Source: Pseudomonas sp. 7P_10.2_Bac1
GTDB lineage: Bacteria; Pseudomonadota; Gammaproteobacteria; Pseudomonadales; Pseudomonadaceae
Length of the DNA stretch: 64,000 nt
NCBI RefSeq assembly: GCF_025465935.1
Contig: NZ_JANLNV010000082.1
Coordinates: 124,001 to 188,000, forward strand
Direction of reading: 5' to 3'
The notes below the pieces were generated by a model, which did not search any database, was not told the DNA's origin, and worked only from the letters and a program-made list of their open reading frames with translations. Shown piece by piece: positions 14,578 through 23,852 of this stretch (position 1 is the stretch's first letter; every line of letters starts with the position of its first letter). The position numbers were made by a program, and so were the translations under genes.

Positions 14578-17500
14578 TCATTCGTGTGGGGTGATTGTTC
14601 TCGTGACACTTAAGGATTTGACTCCGTCTTTGTCGATCGCCTGGACTTGGATAGTGATTGCGCTGTTACTAGTAACGGTGATTTGCGTGGAGGTCATTTC
14701 CTGGTCAATTCCAGTGTTGGTTTTTACTGCATATTTCACAGTTCGATTGTCAGGTCCCCTGAACCAGTCGAAGACAACTCCGTTGTTCGAGATTGCAGTT
14801 CCTTTTAGCGAAGTTGGCTCATTAGGTCGGTTAGGTTGAAGGTTGAACTCAATGGGTGAAGAGTAGTTACCTGCCGCATCAAATGCTCGCAGTGATAAAG
14901 CATGTTCAAGAGTAGAGTCCATGCCTTCCAGGCGAGCCGAGAATTGAGTGCTTGGCAACTCTATTTTTTTATCGTGATTGTTATCGACAACGAGTTCATA
15001 ACCGGTAACCGCGATATCGTCTGTTGCAGCGCTCCAGTTTAAGGTTGGGAAATCGGAGGTCTGGTCACTGGCGTAAAAGAATACGGGCGTAGCGGGTGGT
15101 ACTCGGTCAACCTGTATTGGCGTTCTGGGCGACTTATTACCCGCCGCATCGATCGCTTCAATATAGAAGGTATACGTCGTGACGGGCCTTAATTTTTCGA
15201 CGATAACCTCTGGCGTTGCAGATGTCGCAATTGCTTCAGGGGTTTTGTCGGTGTAAATGTTGTAACCCGTCACGCCAATATCATCGCTTGACGCATCCCA
15301 CTTGAGCTTCAATGTTGTCCCTGTGTCATTGCTGTATTGCGGATTGAGTGGCGCCGAGGGTGGCTCTCGATCAATCAGCAACGGCGCAGGGGTCGACATG
15401 TTTGCGTTAGCATCGTAAGCCGTGACGGTATAACGATAAGTCGTTGCAGGCTGCAACGTTGTATCGTTAAAGTTCGTGACTTTGGAATCAAACGTCTGGT
15501 TGTCATCCCGCGTGATGGCGTATCCAGTGACCGCTACGTTATCGGTACTCGGACTCCAGCTCAGGAGCAATGAAGAGTCGGTAACATTGCTGTAAGTCAG
15601 GTCTTTAACAGGCTTGGGACTTTCGCGATCAACAAAAACGGAGACGGGGGCAGACAGATTTTCAGCAGCATCCCTGGCTCTGACTGAGAATGTGTGATTT
15701 TCACCGGGTTTAAGTTGCAGGACACTGTAACTCGTGCCAGTGATAGCCTCGAGGTATACGTCATCCTTGTAGACATAATATTCCTTCATTTTTATATCGT
15801 CCGTGGATGCGCTCCACGCGAGCTTCAGAGAGGTTGGCTGTAACTCACTAAAGGTCAGTGATGTGGGCGTAGACGGTGGCGTACGATCAATGAAGAGCGT
15901 GGTGGGCGCGGAGTAGGTATCGTTGTATTTGTGAGCTCGAATAGAGAATGTAAAGTTTGCAGGTGGGGTGGTATCAGCAATGACCATGCTGTATTCAGTC
16001 GGGATTTTGGCGACCATCGAGTTGCCAGAGGTTTCATAGGTCAGTTCATTGATGGGCGCTGAAGTTTTATCCCAGCTTACTTCAACCAAACCTCCCTGCA
16101 AGTTGCTCACCTTCAGCCCTGTCGGCGGCGCAGGGGGAACGGTATCGTATGCGGGGAGAGTAATAGACTGGGTTGGAGACATGTTGTTGTCAAAATCGAC
16201 GGCTGTAACAGATATTTTATTTACACCGGCAGTATTGAACTCAGTAAAGTTTTGATGGGTCGTTAATAGAGGTTTGCCATCAGCTTCAACCTTGAACTCA
16301 GCAATGCCAGATTGTCCTGCGGGTTCTTCCCAGTAAAGCAGAGCGGTGCTGGGAGTCAGCTGGCGCACAAGTGGTGTTACCGGTAGTGCGCTCGTCAGAC
16401 TTTTTGCGCAATACATTCTTAACCCGTTCATGGCCGTATCATCGCCTTCGCCCTGATCCGGTTCTACGCGATTTGTAAAGCCCACGACGTTCTCACCCGC
16501 TGGGCATATAAAGTTAGAGCTCCATGTGCCCCAATAACCCAAGTCGCCACCAATCACGGTGTTGTCCTGGCAAATACCCCGTACTTCTGTAGCCTCTACT
16601 TCATCTCTATGGTCACGGGACCAAAGCCTTTTCAAGGCAAACCCTTTTAACGGGCCGTTGGCAGCGCTGCACTTATAGATGCTGCTCCAATCCCCCCAGT
16701 AGCCATTATTGCTGCTTATAAGTGTGGTCGAAGCACCACTGTTTTCAGAACAATACATGCGCAGGCTGTTAAGGCCTGAGTTATCACCTTTCTGGCCTTG
16801 GTCTTTTTCATTCCTGAGGTCAAATCCCCAGGCAACAGTAGGTGCTGGGCAGCTTGCTTTATTTCCCCACTCGCCCCATCCACCATCCGCTTCGGCAGAG
16901 GTGGGTATTACATCTTGCCCCCCGAATCTGTTCATGTTGACGGTCATGTAGGAGACTTTGCCGTCCAAGGCTTGGTCACCGCCAAAACGATAAGCGATAG
17001 CTGAGCCATCAGGGCTCTCTATACTTTGACCGAACTCTTGAATGTTGCCTATATTAAAAGACGAGGTCATATCTTTGCGTACAAAAATACGCAGGCAGCC
17101 TTGGCTGCATTTTTCATCAGCATTTTTAGTGCCAAACAACGTGATCGTGGTCCCGGCCAACGCATTTGAAAGTACTGCGGTTGCTGCTTGGTCATTTTTA
17201 CAGCCCCAGTGATCAGCGCCGCTTCCCAATTCGAATGATAAGGTTGCGTCCACAGGGACATTACAAAAAATATCACCTTCCTGATCGCCTAAACTCAGTT
17301 TTGGCGTGACCGAACCTGTCACGGGTTCGATCGTGATGTGTGAAACCTTTCCGTCAAGCCCGTTATGGGGATGGCTCGTTACTTTGACATCGCGATCAGA
17401 GTAGGATTTCTCAAATGTGCCGACGACTACGCGCTCTGTAAGTGCAATGTCTCTTAATACTTCAATTTCCACCCAGTCATCGGATTTGGAACTGTCGGGT

Positions 17501-18843
17501 TTGTCGAATAATTTTATACTGGTCCCTTTTTTAACACCGCGCAGTGCCAGTGAACGGGCTTCATCATTTTCGCATCCCGCTGCCTTCAAACGGACATCCC
17601 ACTCAACACTGGTGGGTAAAACACACACGACATCATCACTTGTTAGTGCACCGGGGCGCGTGTCGGGATACGCTTCTGAATAGCCGTCATTTTTTTCATA
17701 GAAATAAACCCCGCCCTCTGTTAAAGCGCCTGCATACGGAATGGCATCACCGACTTGGGTAAAGTCGAGGGCGATATAATTAGGCACCATACGAAAATCT
17801 TTATTCGAATTTTTGCAGGCGTTGTCGACCCTGAATTCGAGCCACGTCAAATTGTTGTCAATTTGAGCTGCGTGCGGTGCGGAGGAAAATAAAGAGTGGA
17901 ATTGATTCATGGTGAACAAGCGAGGCCATAGCTGAAACCCGGACTTGTCTATCATTTTATATCTATAGTTATAAAAAATATGGTCTTTATCATATTTGCC
18001 GTCATCGTATCGGCTATTGCAGGCCCAATTGTCTTTTGTGACTCCGGCTAAGCCGAGGTCGTAAGTGTTTTGCATTGAGAATATCTTGTCTTTTGGGAGT
18101 TCCATTGTGTTTCCGGAAAATAGGTAGTTTCCATTTTTACGCTCTAGGAAAATAATAATTCTACGATTGCTGTCTATGATTTTTTGTAGTGTTGGCCATT
18201 GGGGAGTGTTGGCGTAATCAGAGATTCTAAAAACATAGTTACTCAAATTTGGGACTTCATTGAAGGCTTTTTGTATATATTCATAGTCGATCCTGTCTTC
18301 CAGAAATATAGTGACAACTGCATTTTTGTTTTCGGGCTGATCAAGGAAATTTTTGACCTTTTCAAGTTCTGAGCTAAATTTTTTTTTGTCTACTCCCAGG
18401 CCTGAACAACCTTGATTGGGTTGGTCGTCATCGCTTGGTGGTGTGTGATGGCACATATAGGCATCAACGGTATAATCATTACTACTACTTGATCTTAATG
18501 GGTGTAAATCCCACATTAATGAGCGAATACCGCTTTTCAATTGTTCGGTGGTGTCGTTCATGTAGGCATTGTGAGCCGATACCCATGTGTACTTATTAAA
18601 AGGCTTGGAAAAGTCTCGAATATATGGCGCGCTGGGAGGTTCCGCATTGGCGCCCGGCCAAGGCCTGCTTGAAGATGATTCGTTATAATGCGGGCTACGC
18701 ACAGAGGGCGCCAGAGAGTTATCTGTCTGGGCAAAGATAGTATTGGTATCAATGAGCAACGCAGTCACTAATAGTGTGCCTAATAGTTTGCACGCCGAAT
18801 TAATAAGATTGTGCGACTCGGTCTTACACAATAGTCTATTCAT
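14578..18843 (-). CDS. Secreted multidomain protein: PI-PLC X-like, crystallin-like, VMO-I-like, FN3 repeats
   Basis: A 1421-residue protein with an N-terminal signal peptide (hydrophobic LLGTLLVTALLI, likely cleavage after ...TIFA near residue 38). Residues about 80-350 resemble the PI-specific phospholipase C X-domain barrel: SAHNAYMND with His91, SLMWDLHPL with Asp112, and CHHTP with His132/133 stand where the catalytic His/Asp/His occur. Residues about 400-640 hold two crystallin-like modules, each ending in a DGKVS motif. Residues about 650-815 repeat GYWGxW and GLRMYC motifs typical of vitelline membrane outer layer protein I. From about 820 on, some seven fibronectin type III domains follow (SASTDDI, SPSTDNVAVTGY and similar). 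The 5' half is AT-rich compared with the flanks, suggesting transfer. Substrate and role are unknown; an extracellular, surface-binding lipase or toxin is an inference. Confidence 0.75.
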   Translation of the reverse strand: MNRLLCKTESHNLINSACKLLGTLLVTALLIDTNTIFAQTDNSLAPSVRSPHYNESSSSRPWPGANAEPPSAPYIRDFSKPFNKYTWVSAHNAYMNDTTEQLKSGIRSLMWDLHPLRSSSSNDYTVDAYMCHHTPPSDDDQPNQGCSGLGVDKKKFSSELEKVKNFLDQPENKNAVVTIFLEDRIDYEYIQKAFNEVPNLSNYVFRISDYANTPQWPTLQKIIDSNRRIIIFLERKNGNYLFSGNTMELPKDKIFSMQNTYDLGLAGVTKDNWACNSRYDDGKYDKDHIFYNYRYKMIDKSGFQLWPRLFTMNQFHSLFSSAPHAAQIDNNLTWLEFRVDNACKNSNKDFRMVPNYIALDFTQVGDAIPYAGALTEGGVYFYEKNDGYSEAYPDTRPGALTSDDVVCVLPTSVEWDVRLKAAGCENDEARSLALRGVKKGTSIKLFDKPDSSKSDDWVEIEVLRDIALTERVVVGTFEKSYSDRDVKVTSHPHNGLDGKVSHITIEPVTGSVTPKLSLGDQEGDIFCNVPVDATLSFELGSGADHWGCKNDQAATAVLSNALAGTTITLFGTKNADEKCSQGCLRIFVRKDMTSSFNIGNIQEFGQSIESPDGSAIAYRFGGDQALDGKVSYMTVNMNRFGGQDVIPTSAEADGGWGEWGNKASCPAPTVAWGFDLRNEKDQGQKGDNSGLNSLRMYCSENSGASTTLISSNNGYWGDWSSIYKCSAANGPLKGFALKRLWSRDHRDEVEATEVRGICQDNTVIGGDLGYWGTWSSNFICPAGENVVGFTNRVEPDQGEGDDTAMNGLRMYCAKSLTSALPVTPLVRQLTPSTALLYWEEPAGQSGIAEFKVEADGKPLLTTHQNFTEFNTAGVNKISVTAVDFDNNMSPTQSITLPAYDTVPPAPPTGLKVSNLQGGLVEVSWDKTSAPINELTYETSGNSMVAKIPTEYSMVIADTTPPANFTFSIRAHKYNDTYSAPTTLFIDRTPPSTPTSLTFSELQPTSLKLAWSASTDDIKMKEYYVYKDDVYLEAITGTSYSVLQLKPGENHTFSVRARDAAENLSAPVSVFVDRESPKPVKDLTYSNVTDSSLLLSWSPSTDNVAVTGYAITRDDNQTFDSKVTNFNDTTLQPATTYRYTVTAYDANANMSTPAPLLIDREPPSAPLNPQYSNDTGTTLKLKWDASSDDIGVTGYNIYTDKTPEAIATSATPEVIVEKLRPVTTYTFYIEAIDAAGNKSPRTPIQVDRVPPATPVFFYASDQTSDFPTLNWSAATDDIAVTGYELVVDNNHDKKIELPSTQFSARLEGMDSTLEHALSLRAFDAAGNYSSPIEFNLQPNRPNEPTSLKGTAISNNGVVFDWFRGPDNRTVKYAVKTNTGIDQEMTSTQITVTSNSAITIQVQAIDKDGVKSLSVTRTITPHE

Positions 18844-18997
18844 TTTCTATGATTCCAGACAGTCAGGTAAAAATTATCATGTGGCATGTCAGTTGCTTTT
18901 ACTACTGTCAGAAATAACAGGTAGGCAATCTTTTTATTACGCCTGTAAAGCAGCGGGGCAAGGGTTGTTTCCAGTCACCTGAATCTAATAAATCGTA

Positions 18998-19757
18998 TGG
19001 CTACAAGAAAGCCACCGACGCCAACTGCCGGAGCCGCTATAGCCCAGTTGCTTGACAGATACCGAGTGGGCACTGGTCGCCAAGCTGTTTGAATGCCGGG
19101 GCGGACGAGGGGGCCGCCGCTTCATTCTCGGCGGACCTTGCTGGAGGCCTGTTGCTATGTGGTACGCACGGGGTGCTAATGGCAAATTGCTACCCTGCGA
19201 TTTTCCTCATTGGGACGATGTCTACAAGACCTTCCGCCGGTGGAGCGCTCAAGGCAAATTCGAGCAAATGCATGATCGCTTGCGAGCTCAATGGCGCGAA
19301 CGGGAAGAACGCTCTGACAGCCCGTCAGCGGCTGTCTTGGATTCGCAATCGACCCGCAGATGCAAGCGTTCAGGATCGGGACGCTGCGGATGATGCGGTG
19401 GCCTACTCGAAGGAACAATATCCGTCACTGGTCACGCTCTTTGTTGATACTGCGTACGCAGGAAAATGGGCACAACGCACACATCAAATGCACGCGATCG
19501 ATGTTCAAGTGATCCATGGTCCGAACAACAGAGCAACAGGACAATGGCACTCATAACAAGGCGATTTTTTTCCGTGGAACCTGCTCAGGCTAGATTTTTG
19601 GTCATGCCCAAGCGATGGGTGGTGGAGCGAACTCATGCCTGAAATGAGAGGCTCGGCGACTGATCATGCACCACGACCGTCTTTTTGAGGCAAGCGAAGC
19701 ATGGGTGTGGTTGGCCGAGGCACGAATACTCGAGCGCCGACTCTCCACATGATTTTG
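18998..19757 (+). pseudogene. Decayed IS5-family transposase
   Basis: Pieces of a DDE transposase are readable in different frames. The N-terminal part runs from TDTEWALVAKLFE through LLPCDFPHWDDVYKTFRRW to AVLDSQS (19052-19350). Then, after a frameshift and loss of roughly 40 codons, ASVQDRDAADDA and VDTAYAGKW follow, and finally RFLVMPKRWVVERTHA interrupted by a stop and EASEAWVWLAEARILERR in another frame (to about 19757). These correspond to the usual order of an IS5/IS427-type transposase. No terminal inverted repeats could be identified. It lies just upstream of the AT-rich PI-PLC/FN3 gene and marks this as an accessory region. Confidence 0.75.
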
Positions 19758-19780
19758 TCTACGCCCCCTAAGCCATGTTT

Positions 19781-20275
19781 TTACTCGACCCGGGCCTCGC
19801 CACTGAACACCAGCGTCTGCCGACAGCGGCGGCACAGGTAGCGCCGGCCTTGCTTGACCAGGTTATGACGCTGGGCGCTGAAGGGGAAATCGCTGTCGGG
19901 GCATGGGCAGCGGTATATGTAGCGCGTCGCGGTGCGTCGCTTGATCGCGTAGGTGTGGCAGCGGTTGGGCGGCAACTCGTATACCCCGCGCATGATCAAC
20001 TGCCATTCCTCGCCATGGGGCGCGATGCGGTCGCCAAATAATTGGTGGGCAATCAGGTGTGCGACTTCGTGGGGGACGGTTTGCTTGAGAAAATCTTCGC
20101 TGTTTTCGCGGTACAACTGAGGATTGAAGCGCAGCAGGTTTTCATGCAGATGGGCGACACCGGCTTTTTGGCCGCGTAACTTGAAACTGACCACAGGGCG
20201 CTTGAAAGGCCGCTTGAAAAACACTTCGGCCTGTTTGAAGCAGTCTTCGACACGGGTGTTGAGTAACTCGGGCAT
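19781..20275 (-). CDS. sprT: SprT family zinc metalloprotease-like protein
   Basis: A 164-residue SprT-like protein. The zinc-binding active site is HEVAH (His69, Glu70, His73) in TVPHEVAHLIAHQLFG, followed by the third ligand region PHGEEWQ. A C-terminal zinc ribbon has CPCPDSD and CRRCRQT pairs. The length matches bacterial SprT. The family is related to eukaryotic Spartan, which degrades DNA-protein crosslinks, but the bacterial role is not settled. It runs leftward toward the transposase remnant and begins a conserved housekeeping stretch. Confidence 0.88.
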   Translation of the reverse strand: MPELLNTRVEDCFKQAEVFFKRPFKRPVVSFKLRGQKAGVAHLHENLLRFNPQLYRENSEDFLKQTVPHEVAHLIAHQLFGDRIAPHGEEWQLIMRGVYELPPNRCHTYAIKRRTATRYIYRCPCPDSDFPFSAQRHNLVKQGRRYLCRRCRQTLVFSGEARVE

Positions 20276-20362
20276 TCGGTTCGGTTCTCCAGAAGCGGCG
20301 ATTATGCCGCAAGGGGAAAGGGTTCCGAAGCGCTTGGCGCTGAATGGTCTGCCCCCGTCACT

Positions 20363-20411
20363 GTAGGAGCGAGCTTGCCTCGCGATCTTTTGATCTTCAA
20401 AAGATCGCGAG
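20363..20411. repeat. REP element (GTAGGAGCGAGCTTGCCTCG family)
   Basis: One of five copies in the window of a palindromic unit beginning GTAGGAGCGAGCTTGCC, with a CGCGATCTTTTGATC.. inverted core. This copy is incomplete on its right side, lacking the GGCAAGCTCGCTCCTAC arm. Confidence 0.75.
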
Positions 20412-20427
20412 CACCTTTAAAGCAGGC

Positions 20428-21030
20428 TCAGGAGATATACGTCGGCCCAATCCCCAGCCCCCAGACGATGACGCTGAAGGCGATAATCGCCACCAGCACC
20501 ACTAAACCCACGGCCAGGATCGAGCTTGAAAACAAAAAGCCTTCATCCGGGTCAATGTTCATCACGGTGGGGATGCCGACGAACAACAGGAACACGGTGT
20601 AGCAAATGGCCGCTGTGCCCACCAGCATTGCCAGCCACATCTGCGGGTAAAGCGCCGCCAGCCCGGCAATGAACAAAGGCGTTGCCGTGTAGGTGGCAAA
20701 GGCCACGCAGCGGGACATGCTCGGTAGGGCGTCGTAGGTGCGGGCCATCCAGTGAATGAAGGTGGCCATCACGCCCACGCCGACCAGCATTGCCAAGTAA
20801 GACAGCGCGCTCATCCACAGCGCGCTGTCCAGGGTCAGCATCACCGGCGGATTGCCGCCGATGGTCCAGCCGACCTGGGTGGTGCCAATAAACGCAGAAA
20901 CCGCCGGGATCGCCGCCAGGATCAGGGTGTGGGTGAGGTAGATGCGGCTGACGCTCTGCTCGGCATCGACGCGGATCTGGCGCCACTCCTGATCAGGGTG
21001 GGTAAAGAGTCCTAGAACATGGTGGATCAT
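20428..21030 (-). CDS. Yip1-family inner membrane protein
   Basis: A 200-residue protein with five or so membrane helices. The N-terminus MIHHVLGLFTHPDQEWRQI is typical of the bacterial Yip1 family (PF04893), and the C-terminus is a long hydrophobic stretch. The start at 21030 has an AGGAG site about eight bases upstream; the open frame continues to 21096 but lacks such a site. Its molecular role is unknown. It is divergent from ttcA. Confidence 0.8.
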   Translation of the reverse strand: MIHHVLGLFTHPDQEWRQIRVDAEQSVSRIYLTHTLILAAIPAVSAFIGTTQVGWTIGGNPPVMLTLDSALWMSALSYLAMLVGVGVMATFIHWMARTYDALPSMSRCVAFATYTATPLFIAGLAALYPQMWLAMLVGTAAICYTVFLLFVGIPTVMNIDPDEGFLFSSSILAVGLVVLVAIIAFSVIVWGLGIGPTYIS

Positions 21031-21295
21031 GGCGCTCACTCCTGTTTCAAACACATCATCCTTGACGGAAGCTTCCAGGGCCGCGTCGCGGGTCACGCCG
21101 ATTTGGCCTGCTGGCAGGCGGCCTTCATTGGAGTATAGGAACGCATGCCGGTCATCGCTCTAGTCCTTTAGTGCTAATTACTTTGTTAGCTATAGCTTTA
21201 TCGCGTTGAGGTCTAAGCGTTTCAGGGGTTCGTGTGCGGGGCTTTTTTCAGTAAAATGCCCGGCTTTTGGTCTTAACACGCGGAATTGAAGCGCT

Positions 21296-22120
21296 ATGGG
21301 CACTCTCTCGGTCTCACAACTCAAACTCCAGAAACGCCTGCGCCGATTGACCGGTGAGGCTGTAGCCGACTTCAACATGATTGAGGACGGCGACAAGGTG
21401 ATGGTGTGCCTGTCGGGCGGCAAGGACAGTTACACGTTGCTGGACGTGCTGCTGCATTTGCAAAAGGTTGCTCCGATCCAATTTTCGATCGTGGCCGTGA
21501 ACATGGACCAGAAGCAGCCGGGGTTCCCTGAAGACGTGCTGCCGGCTTACCTGAAGTCGCTGGGCGTGGACTACCACATCGTTGAAAAAGACACCTATTC
21601 GGTGGTCAAGGAACTGGTCCCGGAAGGCAAGACCACGTGTTCGCTGTGCTCGCGCCTGCGCCGCGGCACCTTGTATACCTTTGCGGACGAAATTGGTGCG
21701 ACCAAAATGGCCTTGGGCCATCACCGCGATGACATCGTCGAGACCTTCTTCCTGAACATGTTCTTTAACGGCACCCTCAAGGCGATGCCGCCCAAGTTGC
21801 GTTCCGATGACGGGCGTAACGTGGTGATCCGCCCGCTGGCCTACTGCAACGAGAAGGACATTCAGGCGTATTCGGACTTGCAGCAGTTCCCGATTATTCC
21901 GTGCAATCTCTGCGGCTCGCAGGAAAATCTCCAGCGTCAGGTCGTCAAAGACATGCTGCAAGAGTGGGAACGCAAGAACCCGGGGCGTACTGAAAGCATC
22001 TTCCGCAGCCTGCAACACGTGAATCCGTCGCAACTGGCCGACCGTAACCTGTTTGACTTCGCCAGCCTGAAGATCGACGAAACCGCGACCCCGCGCTTCG
22101 TCAATCTGTTGAACCTCTAA
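21296..22120 (+). CDS. ttcA: TtcA, tRNA 2-thiocytidine(32) synthetase
   Basis: A 274-residue PP-loop ATPase that thiolates cytidine 32 of certain tRNAs using an iron-sulfur cluster. Visible features are the P-loop SGGKDS (residues 40-45), the cysteine pair CSLCSRLRRG, the segment GHHRDDIVETFFLNMFFNG and the third cysteine region CNLCGSQ. Length and motifs fit TtcA of gamma-proteobacteria. It is followed 56 bp later by the Tag-like gene on the same strand. Confidence 0.95.
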   Translation: MGTLSVSQLKLQKRLRRLTGEAVADFNMIEDGDKVMVCLSGGKDSYTLLDVLLHLQKVAPIQFSIVAVNMDQKQPGFPEDVLPAYLKSLGVDYHIVEKDTYSVVKELVPEGKTTCSLCSRLRRGTLYTFADEIGATKMALGHHRDDIVETFFLNMFFNGTLKAMPPKLRSDDGRNVVIRPLAYCNEKDIQAYSDLQQFPIIPCNLCGSQENLQRQVVKDMLQEWERKNPGRTESIFRSLQHVNPSQLADRNLFDFASLKIDETATPRFVNLLNL

Positions 22121-22176
22121 GCCGCTTCGCGGCTCTGAACCCAAAGTGACACCCCCACAGACTTAGAGGAGAGGGC

Positions 22177-22848
22177 ATGCGCGACTACCAATGGCTGCAC
22201 GAATACTGTTTGAACCGTTTTGGTTCGTCCGCCGCGCTGGAAGCCGAACTGCCCGTTCCTCGCACGCCCGCGCAACTGCGCAAGATCCCGGACGACCGCT
22301 ATTTGTCGACCTTGGCACTGCGGGTATTTCGTGCCGGGCTCAAGCACAGCGTGGTGGACGCCAAATGGCCGGTCTTTGAAGAGGTGTTCTTCGGTTTCGA
22401 CCCGGAAAAAGTGGTGCTCATGGGCGCCGAGCATCTGGAGCGCCTGATGCAGGACGCACGGATCATTCGCCATTTGGGCAAGCTCAAGAGCGTGCCGCGC
22501 AATGCCCAGTTGATCCTCGACATTGCCCACGAACACGGTAGCTTCGGCGCGTTTATCGCCGACTGGCCAGTGACCGACATTGTCGGGCTCTGGAAATACC
22601 TGTCCAAACACGGGAATCAACTGGGCGGCTTATCGGCGCCGCGGTTTTTGCGGATGGTCGGCAAAGACACCTTTGTCCCGAGCTATGACGTCGTGGCGGC
22701 GCTCAATGCACAAAAGCTGGTGGACAAGGTGCCAACCAGCTTGCGCGACCTGGCCATTGTGCAAAACGCCTTCAACCAGTGGCACGCCGACAGCGGCCGG
22801 CCGATGTGTCAGTTGTCGCAGATGTTGGCGTTTACGGTGAACCACTGA
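22177..22848 (+). CDS. Tag-like (3-methyladenine DNA glycosylase I family) protein, divergent
   Basis: A 223-residue protein whose middle part aligns by eye with Tag: FRAGLKHSVVDAKWPVFEEVFFGFDPEKV corresponds to FQAGLSWxxILxKRxxFRxAFxxFDPxxV. Later GPxRFLRMVGK and DVVAAL segments also fit the helical fold. It departs from true Tag in key places: the base-binding glutamate before FQAGLSW is arginine here (LRVFRAG), the tryptophan is histidine, and the zinc-binding cysteine/histidine set at the two ends is not apparent. The start is ATG 22177 with a strong AGAGGAGAGG site. Glycosylase activity should not be assumed. It overlaps the end of the convergent DUF2069 gene by 17 bp. Confidence 0.65.
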   Translation: MRDYQWLHEYCLNRFGSSAALEAELPVPRTPAQLRKIPDDRYLSTLALRVFRAGLKHSVVDAKWPVFEEVFFGFDPEKVVLMGAEHLERLMQDARIIRHLGKLKSVPRNAQLILDIAHEHGSFGAFIADWPVTDIVGLWKYLSKHGNQLGGLSAPRFLRMVGKDTFVPSYDVVAALNAQKLVDKVPTSLRDLAIVQNAFNQWHADSGRPMCQLSQMLAFTVNH

Positions 22849-23254
22849 CTTCACCCGCCAGCCGGCGGTCCAGTTGGTAGCGCCAGCGCACAAATAGCAT
22901 CGCGCTGATGAACAGCGCCACACTGGCGGCTATTTCCAGCAGGCCGAACACCTGCCGGTTTGGATCAAAGGCGGCCAGTGCCCCCTTGAGTAGGTACAGA
23001 TTCACCACGTAGCAGGTGAACGCGTGCCCGCGCGGGCTGCCCTTGAGCATGCCAGGCACGAGGATCAGCAACGGCACCAGCTCAATCAGCACGATCACCC
23101 AGGGCCGTGCGCCGTGCAGGTTGGCGAACACCAGGTAATACACGCACAGCAAACCGATCAAGCCAAAAAAACACGCCAGGCTCAGGGCTCGCATCCAGCG
23201 CACCCGCAGTTCCAGCCATTCACGCGACGCCAGCACCTTGGGCTTTTTAGCCAC
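22832..23254 (-). CDS. DUF2069 membrane protein
   Basis: A 140-residue protein with four predicted membrane helices (near LSLACFFGLIGLLCVYYLVF, VIVLIELVPLLILVPGML, YVVNLYLLKGALAAF and LLEIAASVALFISAMLFV), characteristic of DUF2069. The start is GTG at 23254 and overlaps the end of wrbA by 8 bp, so it is the last gene of an arsC-wrbA-DUF2069 operon read leftward. The function is unknown. Confidence 0.85.
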   Translation of the reverse strand: MAKKPKVLASREWLELRVRWMRALSLACFFGLIGLLCVYYLVFANLHGARPWVIVLIELVPLLILVPGMLKGSPRGHAFTCYVVNLYLLKGALAAFDPNRQVFGLLEIAASVALFISAMLFVRWRYQLDRRLAGEVSGSP

Positions 23255-23852
23255 GCGGGCTCTCCAGCTTCAGGGCAGTGGCGGCCAAGCGTTGCCCCAG
23301 CGCCCGGCACAGGGCGATTTCGTGTTCATCCAGCTTGCGCTTGCCATCGGCACCCGCGTGGTGGCTTGGGCCATAGGGCGTGCCGCCGCCGCTGGTGTTG
23401 AGCAGGGCCGATTCGCTGTAAGGCAGGCCAGTGATCAGCATGCCGTGGTGCAGCAGGGGCATGATCATCGACAGCAGTGTGGTTTCCTGGCCGCCATGCA
23501 GGCTGGCGGTTGAGGTGAACACGCCAGCCGGTTTGCCCACCAGGGCGCCGGTCAGCCACAGGTTGCTGGTGCCGTCCAGAAAGTACTTGAGCGGCGCAGC
23601 CATGTTGCCGAAGCGAGTCGGGCTGCCGAGCGCCAGGCCGGCGCAGTTTTTCAGGTCATCAAGGCTGGCGTACAGTGCACCTTGCTCGGGAATGTCTGGG
23701 GCCACGGCTTCACATTCGGCAGAGATCGCCGGGACGGTGCGCAACCGCGCCTCCAGGCCGCCTTGTTCAATGCCGCGGGCAATGTGTCGCGCCATTTCGC
23801 GGGTTGAACCATGGCGGCTGTAAAACAGCACCAGGATGTACGGGGCGCTCAT
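23247..23852 (-). CDS. wrbA: WrbA-type NAD(P)H:quinone oxidoreductase
   Basis: A 201-residue flavodoxin-fold enzyme expected to reduce quinones by two electrons with FMN. It shows the FMN phosphate loop YSRHGSTREMA, the GSPTRFGNMAAPLKYFLD segment and the STASLHGGQETTLLS and GGGTPYGPSH motifs of the WrbA family. It overlaps arsC by four bases (ATGA) upstream and the DUF2069 gene downstream. Confidence 0.9.
   Translation of the reverse strand: MSAPYILVLFYSRHGSTREMARHIARGIEQGGLEARLRTVPAISAECEAVAPDIPEQGALYASLDDLKNCAGLALGSPTRFGNMAAPLKYFLDGTSNLWLTGALVGKPAGVFTSTASLHGGQETTLLSMIMPLLHHGMLITGLPYSESALLNTSGGGTPYGPSHHAGADGKRKLDEHEIALCRALGQRLAATALKLESPRG

Noticed and set aside
18940..19780. Intact insertion sequence with terminal inverted repeats
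   Set aside because: No matching ends could be found and the transposase is frameshifted and partly deleted, so only a pseudogene is called.
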